Notes: generated by a model not told the origin, from the letters alone. A stretch of 52,364 bases of DNA from Jaenimonas drosophilae (GCA_030849065.1 JASAON010001548.1:1-52364); one strand, 5' to 3'. Counted from the first letter of the stretch, positions 1-9,599 are shown. Program-made: numbers and translations.

Positions 1-2501
1 TGAGTGAAGAACTTCTTCATAACACAGTGGCAAAGGGCAGAGAAACACATCCACACTTGTTGGGTCAGTATGTGGTGTTATTCGTGAAAAAAAAAGGTGG
101 CACACATTGCTATTAACAGATTGCAACACGACGAAATTCAAACATCAACTCTCTATGCTGAATGTGGCGCGACCAGCCACGTATACAGCACAATCAATCA
201 GCAATAGTACATATATACACAACACAAAAATAACTAATCTGTGTGTACAGAATCGTCGTCTCAGATGAGGGTACTTCAATCTGAACACCTACACCAAGAA
301 CAGCGATTGATACAGCAATCACCGCGACACATGCAACGAGCGCTCTTCACACCCAGCAGCGGACGTCTTGAGGAAGCATCATCTATGTTGATTGGATAGA
401 TGAGAGCACGTTGGCCCAGCTCCCGTATCTCTTCCATGAAAGTAAATTCATTAATTTTGTCGAAAAAAAAGAGAAGGTCACCCCCGTCCACCAAGAGCCC
501 ATTCACGAACGTTTCTGTAGATAAGAGAAAACACCTTCGCCTGTTTCAATGAGTTCCCTCTTCCCATGGCAGCATTCGCACATGCCTTGGAATGGGGTGG
601 GGTCTCTCAAACTGCGGAACGCCCAAGGGAAAAAAAAAAGCAAATTGCAATTTATAATGTGTTTATTACACCAATACAATTACACATGAAGTGCCAAGAG
701 AGAAGGCAGGGAAGGAGCTGCATCCTTCACCATTGACGTGTGTACAGATGTCTCATATGAAGGCACAGCAACCCACCTAGTGTGCACATGGCCATCCGTT
801 GTGCCTGTATACACGTGCATTTCACACAGAAAGAGGGAGACAAATGGATGAACCCCAACGTTGTTGTACAATTTGAAAGAAACCCTTAACAGATATATAC
901 ATTTTTTTGTGCACAATGCACCCATAGGTAGTTGTGATCATTCCAAATTTTTAGGTGCAGAAAAAAAAAAGGTGCGTTGGCGTGGGCAAAAGAAACTTCA
1001 ACGGATGAGACGCACAATCAAGAAGTGAGCGCAATAAAAACAAAACAAACATGTAGTTTGAATCAACTAAGTAATATTCCCATTATCAACCTTTACAGGA
1101 CATTTGTTCTTGCAGTTAATTGATGAAGGAGCGATAGATTGGTTCGTCTGCCACATGAGCACTCTCCTCCTGTGAATCTCGTGGTTGGTCAGACTCCTCG
1201 TAAATGAAAGAGGGACGGGCGGTACTCCTACAGGCACGCACCTGCCCCCAGTAACAATCACAGTCATACACAGTGATGCACATGAGAGCATCATGGAAGT
1301 GTTCTCAATCAACAACATTGCGTGTCAACTGCTGCATGGGGATCGAATACCCTTCAACACTTAGCTTCGAGGATCAGCGCAGGAATAGAAAAAAAAAAAA
1401 GGAGACCGTCACGGCGTATTCCTTCTGGGAAACATCGGGACTCTCGATACGCCAAGACGGCGTCCGCCACGGAGTGATGAAGTAGGGAGCCACAACATGA
1501 GAGTATTGTCATCCAGTCGAGGAGGGCTCGGAAGCGAATGAGGGGAAGTTCCCACACTCACATCGGGAAGCTCCCGTGGTTGGTTGCTGTTGCTGGAAAT
1601 TGTGGGAACGTCGCTTGTGGGCATGTGCATGGATGGACGACGAAGAGGTGGTAGCGATGAAAATGGTTCCTCGGAGGCCTCCATCTTCTCCAATGATCAC
1701 TTCTTAATTGTGGCGTGTTCTCGGGCAGCAACAGCACCGTGCAAATACATAAATATATATATTACCTTCAGTAAAGGCACGAACACTACGCGCGCAACTG
1801 TGTAGAACAAGTGTTCTAATCCAAATACCACAGTCCAGGATAGCTGATATTCTGCCTACTATGACTACGCGCTCCACAACTTTAACGAATGTTGTTGTGT
1901 CTCTTCGTGTACATATAAAAGAAAACGTGTAAATTGAAGTGAGAAGAAGATACGATATGGAGACGCTACACCCACCATAACGCGGCAGAACCGCTTCTCT
2001 ACTCCACTTCGCACTATCTTCACAGCGCTAACGTGTTTACTTATACAGTTAAGTCTTTCCACTTAACATTTCCACTGCACTAGCGCAACGGAGTATACTT
2101 CAAGACGACAAAATAAAATAATAACTCAATGTTATAATTAATAGCACCCGACACTGAAGCTGTGCCTGCGAGAAACAATTCTATACTGTACTCATCAAGG
2201 CCACGTACGCTGTCTCCATCCACCAACACATGGAAAACCCCCCTTGAACTGAACTCTCATACGCATGGTCTCTACTCCGTCCCACAATCCATCACTCCGT
2301 CCTGGGTAGAGCCCCATTCCCTCTCAACCTCCACCCTTCCTTCTGAGGTCGCCCGGGTGCCAGCACCTCAACGGCATGCTCTTCCAGACCGTCAATGCCA
2401 TCATCATCATGCGACCGTTTCTCCCACTTCCCCCTTCTCCATAACCTAGCCACAATGCAAGAAATACCGTCCATTCTGCCACGTACACCAACCACCAACC
2501 A
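1..2501. other. Left-edge region without a convincing gene
   Basis: Only short overlapping open frames occur here on both strands (none above about 106 codons), with no recognisable domain. The region has scattered A runs (for example 90-96, 607-616, 961-970 and 1389-1400) and a short AT-rich stretch near 1750-1765. It lies downstream, in the sense direction, of the last zinc-finger gene, so it may be the 3' untranslated region and spacer of that gene. An open frame on the minus strand at 1409-1693 is Ser/Pro-rich and matches nothing I know. No strand switch is visible. Confidence 0.5.
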
Positions 2502-2648
2502 TGTGGAGCAACTCCCAATAACGCTTACCAATGAGGCGCGTTCTCCACCAGTCGGGGCAGAGGAAGATCTCCATAGAGGGGAGCACGTACAACAAGATTC
2601 TCCCGAAGGCAATCAGTACTCGGTCGAACGTCACGAAATAGGTTCAAC
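2502..2648 (-). repeat. 3' module of the CCCH gene family, copy A
   Basis: This is the first of four copies of a shared 3' segment; the others start near 5671, 7720 and 9281. Copies A and B share a short start (near 2502 and 5671, around GTGGAGCAACTCCCAA on the plus strand) and all four share the core from about 2573 onwards, with few differences. In this copy the minus-strand frame ends VEPIS followed by TGA at 2631-2633, so most of the module is 3' untranslated. The module stops abruptly at 2648, next to the ambiguous base at 2649. Confidence 0.85.
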
Positions 2649-3641
2649 NGCAACAGTATTCACTGGTAGTGGGGCGTTGGAAACAGGCAGGCGCGCTCCC
2701 AGTACATCCTCGGCATTCATAACTGTCCGAGCTACTTTTATGTTTTCTTTCAGCGCATCACATGCCCGTATCACCTCATGGTAAAGCATGTTGTCACGTA
2801 CCAATCGCAACTCCCCTTCACCATGGGCAAAATTGCACGCCTTCCCGTACCGGCAACCGTCTTCAGACAAGTGATTGCGGCACAACTGTGTTTTGTACAG
2901 CGATCCCTGAGTGTCTGGAGTGAAGGCCAGGTACTTGTCAACCAGTGCCTGTTCACTGAGGGATGTTTGGCGCATCCCCAGACTCGCAAGGACACCGCCA
3001 CCCGACATACCCACAGAGGAGGCCTCATGCGACATTCCATTGCTTGCACTCACTCCAGACGTAGTGACGCTGCACGCCGGCATAATGCTTGCATAATGTG
3101 CGTTACCACTCGCATCGTAATGAACTCCGGCACTGTCACCAGGAAATGGCGGCGGCGGGGGTGCGGAAGGTAGATGAGCGAAACACGTATTATCTACGCC
3201 AGCGAATGTTCGACCCGCAGCCTTGAAGAGGTTCACACGCGCCATATGTTGTAGGTCAATATGGCGCTTGATAGCCTCCTTTGTGTACAAGCGATCTTCA
3301 CGATTCATCTGGGGTGTTCGCAGGTCGTCTGGTCCGTGGGCATACATACATCGATCGCCGTAAGGGCAAAACTTTGTTTTTCCATTGAAGTTTCGGCAAA
3401 GTTTGGATTTATAGCAAATTGGTTGGATGTTGGGGCCACAACCTGTCATGTCCGGCGGCAGTGATTGTGGAGGGAGATTGGTTCCAACTGGTTTTGGTGG
3501 GTGGGGAGGTGGGGGTCGGGTGTGTTCGTTGTCAGCATCAACCTCTCGACGAAACAACTCCTCAAAGTCCCATGACATGGCATTGGCATCGAAGTACGTG
3601 ACATCAACGGAGGAGTCATCGAAGTAGCCGCCGCCATGCAT
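2631..3641 (-). CDS. Tandem CCCH zinc-finger protein 1
   Basis: A 336-residue protein with two CCCH fingers: C-x9-C-x5-C-x3-H at about residues 79-100 and C-x8-C-x5-C-x3-H at about 249-271. Each is preceded by a basic KSKLC or KTQLC lead-in typical of tandem CCCH RNA-binding proteins, which in kinetoplastids often control mRNA stability or translation. The N-terminal acidic block (DFEELFRREVDADNEH) is shared with the third copy. The start at 3641 is the first ATG after a predicted trans-splice AG at 3778-3779; the frame is open further up but has no ATG before a stop. The C terminus is short (it ends NTVAVEPIS) because the repeated tail found in copies 2 and 3 is missing. The ambiguous base at 2649 falls in a GCN codon, so it reads Ala either way. 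RNA targets are unknown. Confidence 0.85.
   Translation of the reverse strand: MHGGGYFDDSSVDVTYFDANAMSWDFEELFRREVDADNEHTRPPPPHPPKPVGTNLPPQSLPPDMTGCGPNIQPICYKSKLCRNFNGKTKFCPYGDRCMYAHGPDDLRTPQMNREDRLYTKEAIKRHIDLQHMARVNLFKAAGRTFAGVDNTCFAHLPSAPPPPPFPGDSAGVHYDASGNAHYASIMPACSVTTSGVSASNGMSHEASSVGMSGGGVLASLGMRQTSLSEQALVDKYLAFTPDTQGSLYKTQLCRNHLSEDGCRYGKACNFAHGEGELRLVRDNMLYHEVIRACDALKENIKVARTVMNAEDVLGARLPVSNAPLPVNTVXVEPIS
2651..2935 (-). repeat. Near-identical second-finger block, copy 1
   Basis: This stretch encodes the second finger and the following ARTVMNAEDVLGARLPVSN region. It is almost identical to about 6041-6303 and 8065-8300, whereas the flanking first finger and linker differ strongly. A sharp identity boundary inside coding sequence suggests gene conversion or recent segmental duplication. 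Confidence 0.75.
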
Positions 3642-5670
3642 CAGGGAACAGCTCAGAAGCCTTCTGGCAAGGGACTGAACGGATGTTGTTGTGGTTGGGA
3701 AGCACCCGCCAATAGATTGATTCTCAGGGTAGGTGAAGGATTTCCGGGCTGCACCCTGCAAAAGTCAATGCAGATTTCTAAAACACAAAAAAAGCAGTAC
3801 TTTGCCCAGCAACACTCCGCGATACAGGCTCACGTGCACAGGTGGCCGTTGTGTTGCAGCTGTTCGACTTGAGCAGCCTCCCGATGTGCGTCAGTGCGCA
3901 CAAAAAAGTCAGCCTGGAAAAGAAAATCAGGAATATATAGGTATTATAGGCACAAAAGGTCACAAGCCTCTTCGAACGCGGTGGAACTTCCACAGGGCCG
4001 GTCAATTCTCAGTTTGTGCCACTGAGTTCATGCACCGTTCCACCACCCAAGCAGCTTGGTGCTTTTTCTTGCTTGCGGTCAATAGCAATAGCAAATACAG
4101 GTTGAAACTGAGCACTCGAGGAGTCGGAAGATATACACCAGCTCACACCAATGTGAAGTTTTCTAGCCAACCGAAGGGGATGGCTTGAATGTACTACACG
4201 GACAGAGACAGAGTCAGGAAGAAGCAAGAATTCCGTCAACTGCCGCACACAAAACCTTTACGCAAATCACTGAAATTTCTGGTTTTCCCGCTAGTCACGC
4301 TGCGTCAAAATCGTCGCGAGTTGAGATGGAGTAAGCTACACGTTAGATATCCTATATGTTGGGTCCACAGGGTGGACAAGCCGAGAGCTAGCAAAAGGGA
4401 GAAGAACGGTGGCCGCAAAGGCTGATGTTATGTCGTCGTGTCACACCTATGATGAAAAGTGCAATGGTTCCCACTCGGGATCTTTAATTGCTCCGTTTGG
4501 CTTCGTACACAACACAATGGGAAGAAAACGCAGCAAGTGCGCGGAGAAGAAGAAGAAGGAATGAAGGGGGAAGACATGCGCAGAAGAGATGATCCAGAAG
4601 CAGCGCAGCCCGAGCCCATCGTGGTGGGGCCCACAGCAGCAGCTTGCTCTTTGTTGAGGAAATAGAGTCCTCACCAGGCAGCACAGAAGCCAGACGGTAT
4701 CCGCCTAGCTTGTTAATGGCGTGTACACTCGAGTATGTGGACCAGTCCCGCATATCCAAGCCGCCCATTAAGAGTACAATGGTAAACGACCACAGAGTAT
4801 CTTGCCCTCCCCTACGAGGTTTTTCGTCAGCTTGCAACACCAGCACGCTCAACTCCACGGCAACAGGTCAGCCATGCCCTTGCATTCTCCTAGCCCACTC
4901 CTGTGCATCATACAAGTACGCTAGGAGTCCAGTCACAGCGAAACTGCAACGTGGAATGCAGCACCACAAGGCAAGGAAATTGGCCCTGCCGCCCCACAAT
5001 AGACTGCTACGGACACAAAGGAGAGGAAGAGGGCCCTTGACGCAGTACTTGTCAGCTCATACAGCAGATACCACTCCCATCAGCCCCCCCCCCTCGTTCC
5101 GCATGAATCCATCCTTATCACCGTCTCTTTCTGCAATAGTTGCCACTTACGAAAACAGAACCACCCAATCAGTCTTGGTGGACCATGGGTCTGCATTGGT
5201 GAGTGTCAGGTTCTGAAGCAAATCTCGCCTTCGAGATCTCATGACGATCTATCCCATCCAGTCGAACAGAATGCAATCATCGCGCCGTGCTAGCAGCAAA
5301 CCGTATGCACCTATAACCGTTAGAGACTTCAGTTTCCTCCTCTCAAAACTCCTCCTTAACCAGCACGCACGCACTCTCATCACTGCGTGCAAGCCCTCAA
5401 CAACACTAACACTGCTACTTTTAATAATTAAAATACTATAAATACCCTTTTTAGGTGGTGATCACTATTGGAATAGCACTATGCCAATATCCCACACACA
5501 TTCAACATGAGCGCCACGTGATCATACGTGGCACCAACGAAACAGCACACTCACACCCCATGGTTATTGTCTTCCGTCATCTAAGTACCAGTCCGCAGCA
5601 ATCCTCACTGTGGCCATCATAAACCCACATAAGCATGCACATGGACATCTTGTGAGGTTACTGTTCCATG
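3642..5670. other. Spacer between CCCH genes 1 and 2
   Basis: About 2 kb without a credible gene. It contains the leader of gene 1 at its low end and the start of 3' module copy B at its high end. Open frames such as plus 4644-5216 lack domain character and overlap frames on the other strand. Purine-rich plus-strand stretches at about 4540-4575 and 5015-5035 are pyrimidine tracts in the sense direction. Confidence 0.5.
3778..3795 (-). promoter_or_regulatory. Predicted trans-splice acceptor of CCCH gene 1
   Basis: In the minus-strand sense there is a run of T residues (TTTTTTTGTGTTTTAG) whose AG lies at 3778-3779. From there the first ATG is the one at 3641, giving a 5' leader of about 136 bases. 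This fits kinetoplastid spliced-leader addition and supports the chosen start. Confidence 0.5.
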
Positions 5671-5880
5671 TGTGGAGCAACTCCCAACCACGTTGGCCTA
5701 CGCTCACCATTGCGGTGAATTCTCCACCAGTCGTGGAGGAAGACGATCACCATAGAGGGGAGCACGTACAACAAGATTCTCCCGAAGGCAATCAGTACTC
5801 GGTCGAACGTCACGAAATAGGTTCAACGGCACTGAGCTCGCATGGCATGGAAGAAGCCTCGCAGTAACTACAGTGGTCGG
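5671..5880 (-). repeat. 3' module of the CCCH gene family, copy B
   Basis: Second copy of the shared 3' segment. Here the CCCH gene reads through much of it in a different frame from copy A (SSVPLNLFRDVRP and onwards) and ends at TGA 5704-5706. The part at 5835-5880 is also present in copy D at 9380-9422, so B and D share a longer match than A and C. Confidence 0.85.
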
Positions 5881-6744
5881 AGCCGATGCATCGGCACTTT
5901 GCTTCATAGGAGATGGTGGCGCATCTGCAACAGTAGTAGCTGGTGGTACGGCGTTGGCAACACGCTCCTCAGTGAGTACAGTGGTCGGCGCACTTGCTGC
6001 ATCAGCTTCGTTCATAGTACGATAGGCGGGTGGAGCATCAGCAACAGTATTCGCTGGTAGTGGGGGGTTGGAAACAGGCAGGCGCGCTCCCAGTACATCC
6101 TCGGCATTCATAACTGTCCGAGCTACTCTTGCGTTTTCTTTCAGCGCATCACATGCCGGTATCACCTCATGGTAAAGCATGTTGCCACGTACCAATCGCA
6201 GCTCCGCTTCACCATGGGCAAAATTGCACGCCTTCCCGTACCGGCAACCGTCTTCAGACAAGTGATTGCGGCACAACTGTGTTTTGTACAGCGATCCCTG
6301 AGTGGCTTGAGGAAACCCGCAACCGGCATGGCAACTCACAAGTGACTGAGGCACAGGAGCAGACATGGTGGAATCACACTCCATAGCAATGTAAATATCC
6401 CCAATGGGTTTGGGAGCCACATGGTGCATATCCTTCTTTGAGTTGGTGTTAGCCCCACGGTGCTCCCTCGGGACTGGACGCAGCTCCTCTGTTCCATGGG
6501 CAAAAATGCAACACTCACGGTATCTGCAGAAGCCGGTGTTATAGTTTCGGCAGATTTTGGTCTTGATCAGCTCGTCCCGAACCAAGGTGCCTCTTCGTCC
6601 TCCTTGAGGGTTAGGAGTCCCCACTAAGGGGGATGGAGAGCGAAGCGGTTGATGTACTGCTACAGATCTGGATTCAGATCTCCGCCCTGATGCGACGCTC
6701 GTAGAGGCCGCGCAGAGATCATTGGATGAGGTGCCTGAACTCAT
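5704..6744 (-). CDS. Tandem CCCH zinc-finger protein 2
   Basis: A 346-residue paralogue of the neighbouring CCCH genes. Finger 1 is C-x7-C-x5-C-x3-H at about residues 63-82, shorter and different from finger 1 of copies 1 and 3. Finger 2 at about 155-176 is identical to that of copy 1. The N terminus is Ser/Arg-rich (SSGTSSNDLC and onwards) and lacks the acidic DFEELFRR block. After finger 2 come Ala/Pro/Thr-rich cassettes built on VADAPPAY and VLTEERVANAVPP. The tail then runs through the shared 3' module in an alternative frame, giving about 45 residues that copies 1 and 3 do not have. The start at 6744 is the first ATG of the frame; upstream codons are open but lack ATG. Likely role: RNA binding and post-transcriptional control; target unknown. 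Confidence 0.8.
   Translation of the reverse strand: MSSGTSSNDLCAASTSVASGRRSESRSVAVHQPLRSPSPLVGTPNPQGGRRGTLVRDELIKTKICRNYNTGFCRYRECCIFAHGTEELRPVPREHRGANTNSKKDMHHVAPKPIGDIYIAMECDSTMSAPVPQSLVSCHAGCGFPQATQGSLYKTQLCRNHLSEDGCRYGKACNFAHGEAELRLVRGNMLYHEVIPACDALKENARVARTVMNAEDVLGARLPVSNPPLPANTVADAPPAYRTMNEADAASAPTTVLTEERVANAVPPATTVADAPPSPMKQSADASAPTTVVTARLLPCHASSVPLNLFRDVRPSTDCLRENLVVRAPLYGDRLPPRLVENSPQW
6041..6303 (-). repeat. Near-identical second-finger block, copy 2
   Basis: It matches 2651-2910 with only scattered substitutions (for example Arg/Ala in place of Ile/Lys after DALKEN). It ends at the codons for TQGSLYKTQLC, beyond which genes 1 and 2 no longer align. This marks the unit of exchange between copies. 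Confidence 0.75.
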
Positions 6745-7719
6745 TGCGTTCCTACTGGGTAGTAGCTGGGCTGCGGAAACGATACCAATGGCCGGTGATC
6801 TCAGATTGTGGTGTTGAAGATGATAAAATAAAATCCGTGGTCTGTGGCTGCGACACTGCACCCCAAACCCCAGGCAGTCGTTCAGCAGAGTAATCGTCTC
6901 CTTCTTCTGGTAGCAACGACGAAGCTCTTTTTGTCACTAGTGAAGCAATCATTGAGAACAGCAAACAAGGGATAATAGGACAAGGGTCATGGTAGTTGCT
7001 GTTGGAGATACTAGAGAAAGTTGTCGTTACAGCGCGCAATCACACATGGACTCTCGTCAAGCCCACTCCCTCTTGTTGTATTCTCACTTGCGGCAATAAT
7101 AAAAAATTGAAATAACTATTAAACAGCAACCAACTCGCGCAGCCAGTCACAGACGTGTTTCATAGCATCGTGGTAGGGGCTCTGTTTTGTTGTGATATTC
7201 ATCGTGGCTACACACCAGCTACTGGAGATGCTTTGAGCAACTAAGTGAGTGTTGCCATATCGAATATAACTTTGCTTATTCTGGCCGTCAACATTGAGAA
7301 AGAAAATTATCGCTAGAAAGACCCGTGTTCGCCAGGTGAGCCTTTTCACTCACCGAAAAATAAGAATCAGAGTACACCATCATGATCATTTTTTTACCGA
7401 ATTAGAGCCCGGGGCTCATTGTGCTGCCACCAAAGAAGTGCACCTCACAGAGAGAGAGATGGTCCTGACTACGTTTCTCTCTCTCCCTTTTTCGTCTTCA
7501 GATTGGCGTCCCAACAAGGGGAACCGGACGGAGTGGGGTCGCGCTGGCAATATGATGTGCAGACGTATTTCCTTCTGCGCCAACAAACACTTACAGGAAG
7601 CAGAGCAACGCCACAGGTAATGTGTACGAAGATGCTCCACAATAGGATAGGGGCGATACATAAGTTACCCGCAATAGTCACGTGAAACGTAGTACAAAGT
7701 GCGCCTCAACCCATCATCG
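6745..7719. other. Spacer between CCCH genes 2 and 3
   Basis: About 1 kb without a recognisable gene. Short frames on both strands overlap one another between 7294 and 7685. There is a T run at 7388-7395 and a GA-rich stretch at 7450-7460. It probably holds the leader of gene 2 and the 3' untranslated region of gene 3. Confidence 0.5.
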
Positions 7720-7867
7720 TTAGCATTGTGGCGTGTTCTCCACCAGTCGTGGAGGAGGAAGATCATCGTATAGGGAAGCACGCACAACATGATTCTCCCG
7801 AAGGCAATCAGTACTCGGCCGAACGTCACGAAATAGGTTCAACGGCACTGAGCTCATTCGGCACGGA
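7720..7867 (-). repeat. 3' module of the CCCH gene family, copy C
   Basis: Third copy, slightly more diverged (for example CGTATAGGGAAGCACGCAC in place of the version in copies A, B and D). Gene 3 stops at 7854-7856, at the high edge of the module, so here the module is almost entirely untranslated. Confidence 0.85.
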
Positions 7868-8846
7868 ATAAGTATAGCAGCGACTCCGTGGTCAGTACAC
7901 TTGCAGCATCTGTTTCGTTCATAGTAGGATAGGCGGGTGGAGCATCAGCAACAGTAGTAGCTGGTGGTACGGCGTTGGCAACACGCTCCTCAGTGAGTAC
8001 AGTGGTCGGCGCATATGCAGCATCAGTTTCGTTCATAGTAGGATAGGCGGGTGGAGCATCAGCAACAGTAGTAGCTGGTAGTGGGGGGTTGGAAACAGGC
8101 AGGCGCGCTCCCAGTACATCCTCGGCATTCATAACTGTCCGAGCTACTTTTATGTTTTCTTTCAGCGCATCACATGCCCGTATCACCTCATGGTAAAGCA
8201 TGTTGTCACGTACCAATCGCAGCTCCCCTTCACCATGGGCAAAATTGCACGCCTTCCCGTACCGACAACCTTTCCCAGACAAGTGACGGCGGCACAACCG
8301 TGTTTTTCGGTGGGACTTTGAAGATTTGGCATGCACGTAGAAATGCCTGACATTGTGTTCCAGCGATTTTGCCCACTGCATAGGAGCGGCGGAGGCGGAG
8401 GTACTGGAATCATGACGCATCGCACGTTGTGGTGGAGCATCACTTCCATGATTGCGCCGCGAAGGCACCGAACGCATTGTGTCATGCATTACTCTTCGGA
8501 GAGCATCATTCAAATCACGTTCTCGCTGCTGTTCTGGACCATGAGCATACTTGCAGTTGTCACCATTGGGGCACCGCCCATTCTTCTTGTAGGAGTCACA
8601 CAGTTTGCACCTGTAGCGACGACGAAGAGGTACGCCGCTCTCAATGACACGGCGCTTCCAGTCCTGCGTTGATGGTTGAGGAGGGTGATGAGATATTTTT
8701 GGTGGAGTCGGGAGTGTCTTTTGGGGGTGTTCGTTGTCAGCATCAACCTCTCGACGAAACAACTCCTCAAAGTCCCGTGACGTGGCATTGGCATCGAGGC
8801 ACGATGCACCCTCTGTGGAGTCAGAAGGGTCGATGTACCAATTCAT
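7854..8846 (-). CDS. Tandem CCCH zinc-finger protein 3
   Basis: A 330-residue paralogue. Finger 1 (about residues 82-102) is C-x8-C-x5-C-x3-H within CKLCDSYKKNGRC, and finger 2 (about 178-203) is C-x8-C-x5-C-x3-H. Finger 2 is basic and slightly changed (RRHLSGKGC) relative to copies 1 and 2. The N terminus shares the LDANA and DFEELFRREVDADNEH blocks with copy 1. The tail holds one complete and one partial 38-residue unit (ATTVADAPPAYPTMNETDAA and onwards), from a 114-base tandem repeat. The start at 8846 (MNWYID) is the first ATG after a predicted splice AG at 8947-8948; the frame upstream has no ATG. Probably an RNA-binding regulator; target unknown. Confidence 0.85.
   Translation of the reverse strand: MNWYIDPSDSTEGASCLDANATSRDFEELFRREVDADNEHPQKTLPTPPKISHHPPQPSTQDWKRRVIESGVPLRRRYRCKLCDSYKKNGRCPNGDNCKYAHGPEQQRERDLNDALRRVMHDTMRSVPSRRNHGSDAPPQRAMRHDSSTSASAAPMQWAKSLEHNVRHFYVHAKSSKSHRKTRLCRRHLSGKGCRYGKACNFAHGEGELRLVRDNMLYHEVIRACDALKENIKVARTVMNAEDVLGARLPVSNPPLPATTVADAPPAYPTMNETDAAYAPTTVLTEERVANAVPPATTVADAPPAYPTMNETDAASVLTTESLLYLFRAE
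7921..8085 (-). repeat. 114-base tandem repeat in the tail of CCCH gene 3
   Basis: The sequence starting at 7921 (ATAGTAGGATAGGCGGGTGG on the plus strand) recurs at 8035, a period of 114 bases or 38 codons. It encodes VADAPPAYPTMNETDAA-type cassettes. A diverged version is in gene 2 at about 5880-6050, and the unit is absent from gene 1. Because the period is a multiple of three, copy-number change keeps the frame. Confidence 0.8.
8065..8300 (-). repeat. Near-identical second-finger block, copy 3
   Basis: It matches the blocks at 2651 and 6041 up to the middle of the second finger (about 8265), then diverges with mostly conservative changes. Gene 3 therefore shares a shorter stretch than genes 1 and 2 share with each other. 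Confidence 0.7.
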
Positions 8847-8946
8847 CACGACACCCCACTGGGATTCACTGGGACAAGTGCGTTGAATGTGTGGTTGCAG
8901 ACGGAGCCAATAACAATCAAAAATAAAGTACGCAGGCGTGCTGCGA

Positions 8947-8993
8947 CTCAATGGGCAACGTTTAGAATAACAGCAAAAAAAAAAAAAGAAGAA
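8947..8993 (-). promoter_or_regulatory. Predicted trans-splice acceptor of CCCH gene 3
   Basis: A long sense-strand pyrimidine tract (8971-8993, CTTCTT followed by T residues) is followed by the first AG at 8947-8948. The leader to the ATG at 8846 would be about 100 bases and contains no earlier ATG. Confidence 0.5.
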
Positions 8994-9161
8994 GCGTAGG
9001 GGCCTTCTCTGCGAATCAAATCTGTATAGATGAGAATGAAGGAAGTGTGTGTGTGATAATAGAGCTCGTGTTGTGCGGAAGTATCTCTAAAAAAAAGAGG
9101 ATGCGGGTAAGAGCGGCAACGAGTGTGGCAATTTGATGTGTAGTAGCGTACAAACAACCAC

Positions 9162-9599
9162 TCACAGGGAACAGAATACACACACACACAATTCTCGAAG
9201 ATAGGCAACAGTACGTAGAATGCGCGATACGCAATCAATAACTCGAGCACGCCCAACACCAAAAATAGCAACGACACAGGGAAGATCACCATAGAGGGGA
9301 GCACGTACAACAAGATTCTCCCGAAAGCAATCAGTACTCGGCCGAACGTCACGAAATAGGTTCAACGGCACTGAGCTCGCATGGCATGGAAGAAGCCTCG
9401 CAGTAACTACAGTGGTCGGTGCACGTAGAGAAGAAGCCTTCATATTTGGTACATAAGAAATAGCAGCTGTGGCTGATGTGTAGCAAGAAGAATCCATGGA
9501 GCTGAACCGCCGTGTGGAGGTTCCCGCCATGGAGGAAGCTCCTTGGCTCACAGTTGAAGCAGATGAAGATGGGCGTTGGGGTGGTTGAGGGAAACCCAT
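9162..9599 (-). pseudogene. Fingerless fragment of the CCCH family
   Basis: This 145-codon frame begins with an ATG (MGFPQPPQ) and is Ser/Thr-rich. It then joins the family tail at APTTVVTARLLPCHASS and runs through the shared 3' module in the same frame as gene 2, ending in an unrelated hydrophobic and Cys-rich stretch. It has no CCCH finger. I read it as a fourth, truncated family member whose finger region is lost. It could also be a short expressed protein; nothing in the sequence settles this. Confidence 0.4.
9281..9425 (-). repeat. 3' module of the CCCH gene family, copy D
   Basis: Fourth copy, closest to B: both share the extra part GCATGGCATGGAAGAAGCCT and the following bases up to the GTGGTCGG region. 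It lies inside the fingerless fragment. Its presence upstream of gene 3 in the transcription direction shows that the array once extended to at least four units. Confidence 0.85.

Noticed and set aside
2162..2449. Plus-strand frame of 95 codons near the left edge
   Set aside because: Ser/Thr/Pro-rich without a domain, overlapped by several minus-strand frames and on the opposite strand to every supported gene.
3642..3761. N-terminal extension of CCCH gene 1 from 3761
   Set aside because: It would begin at TTG; the first ATG after the predicted splice AG is at 3641. The same reasoning removed extensions of CCCH gene 3, PPEF and the PrimPol-like gene.
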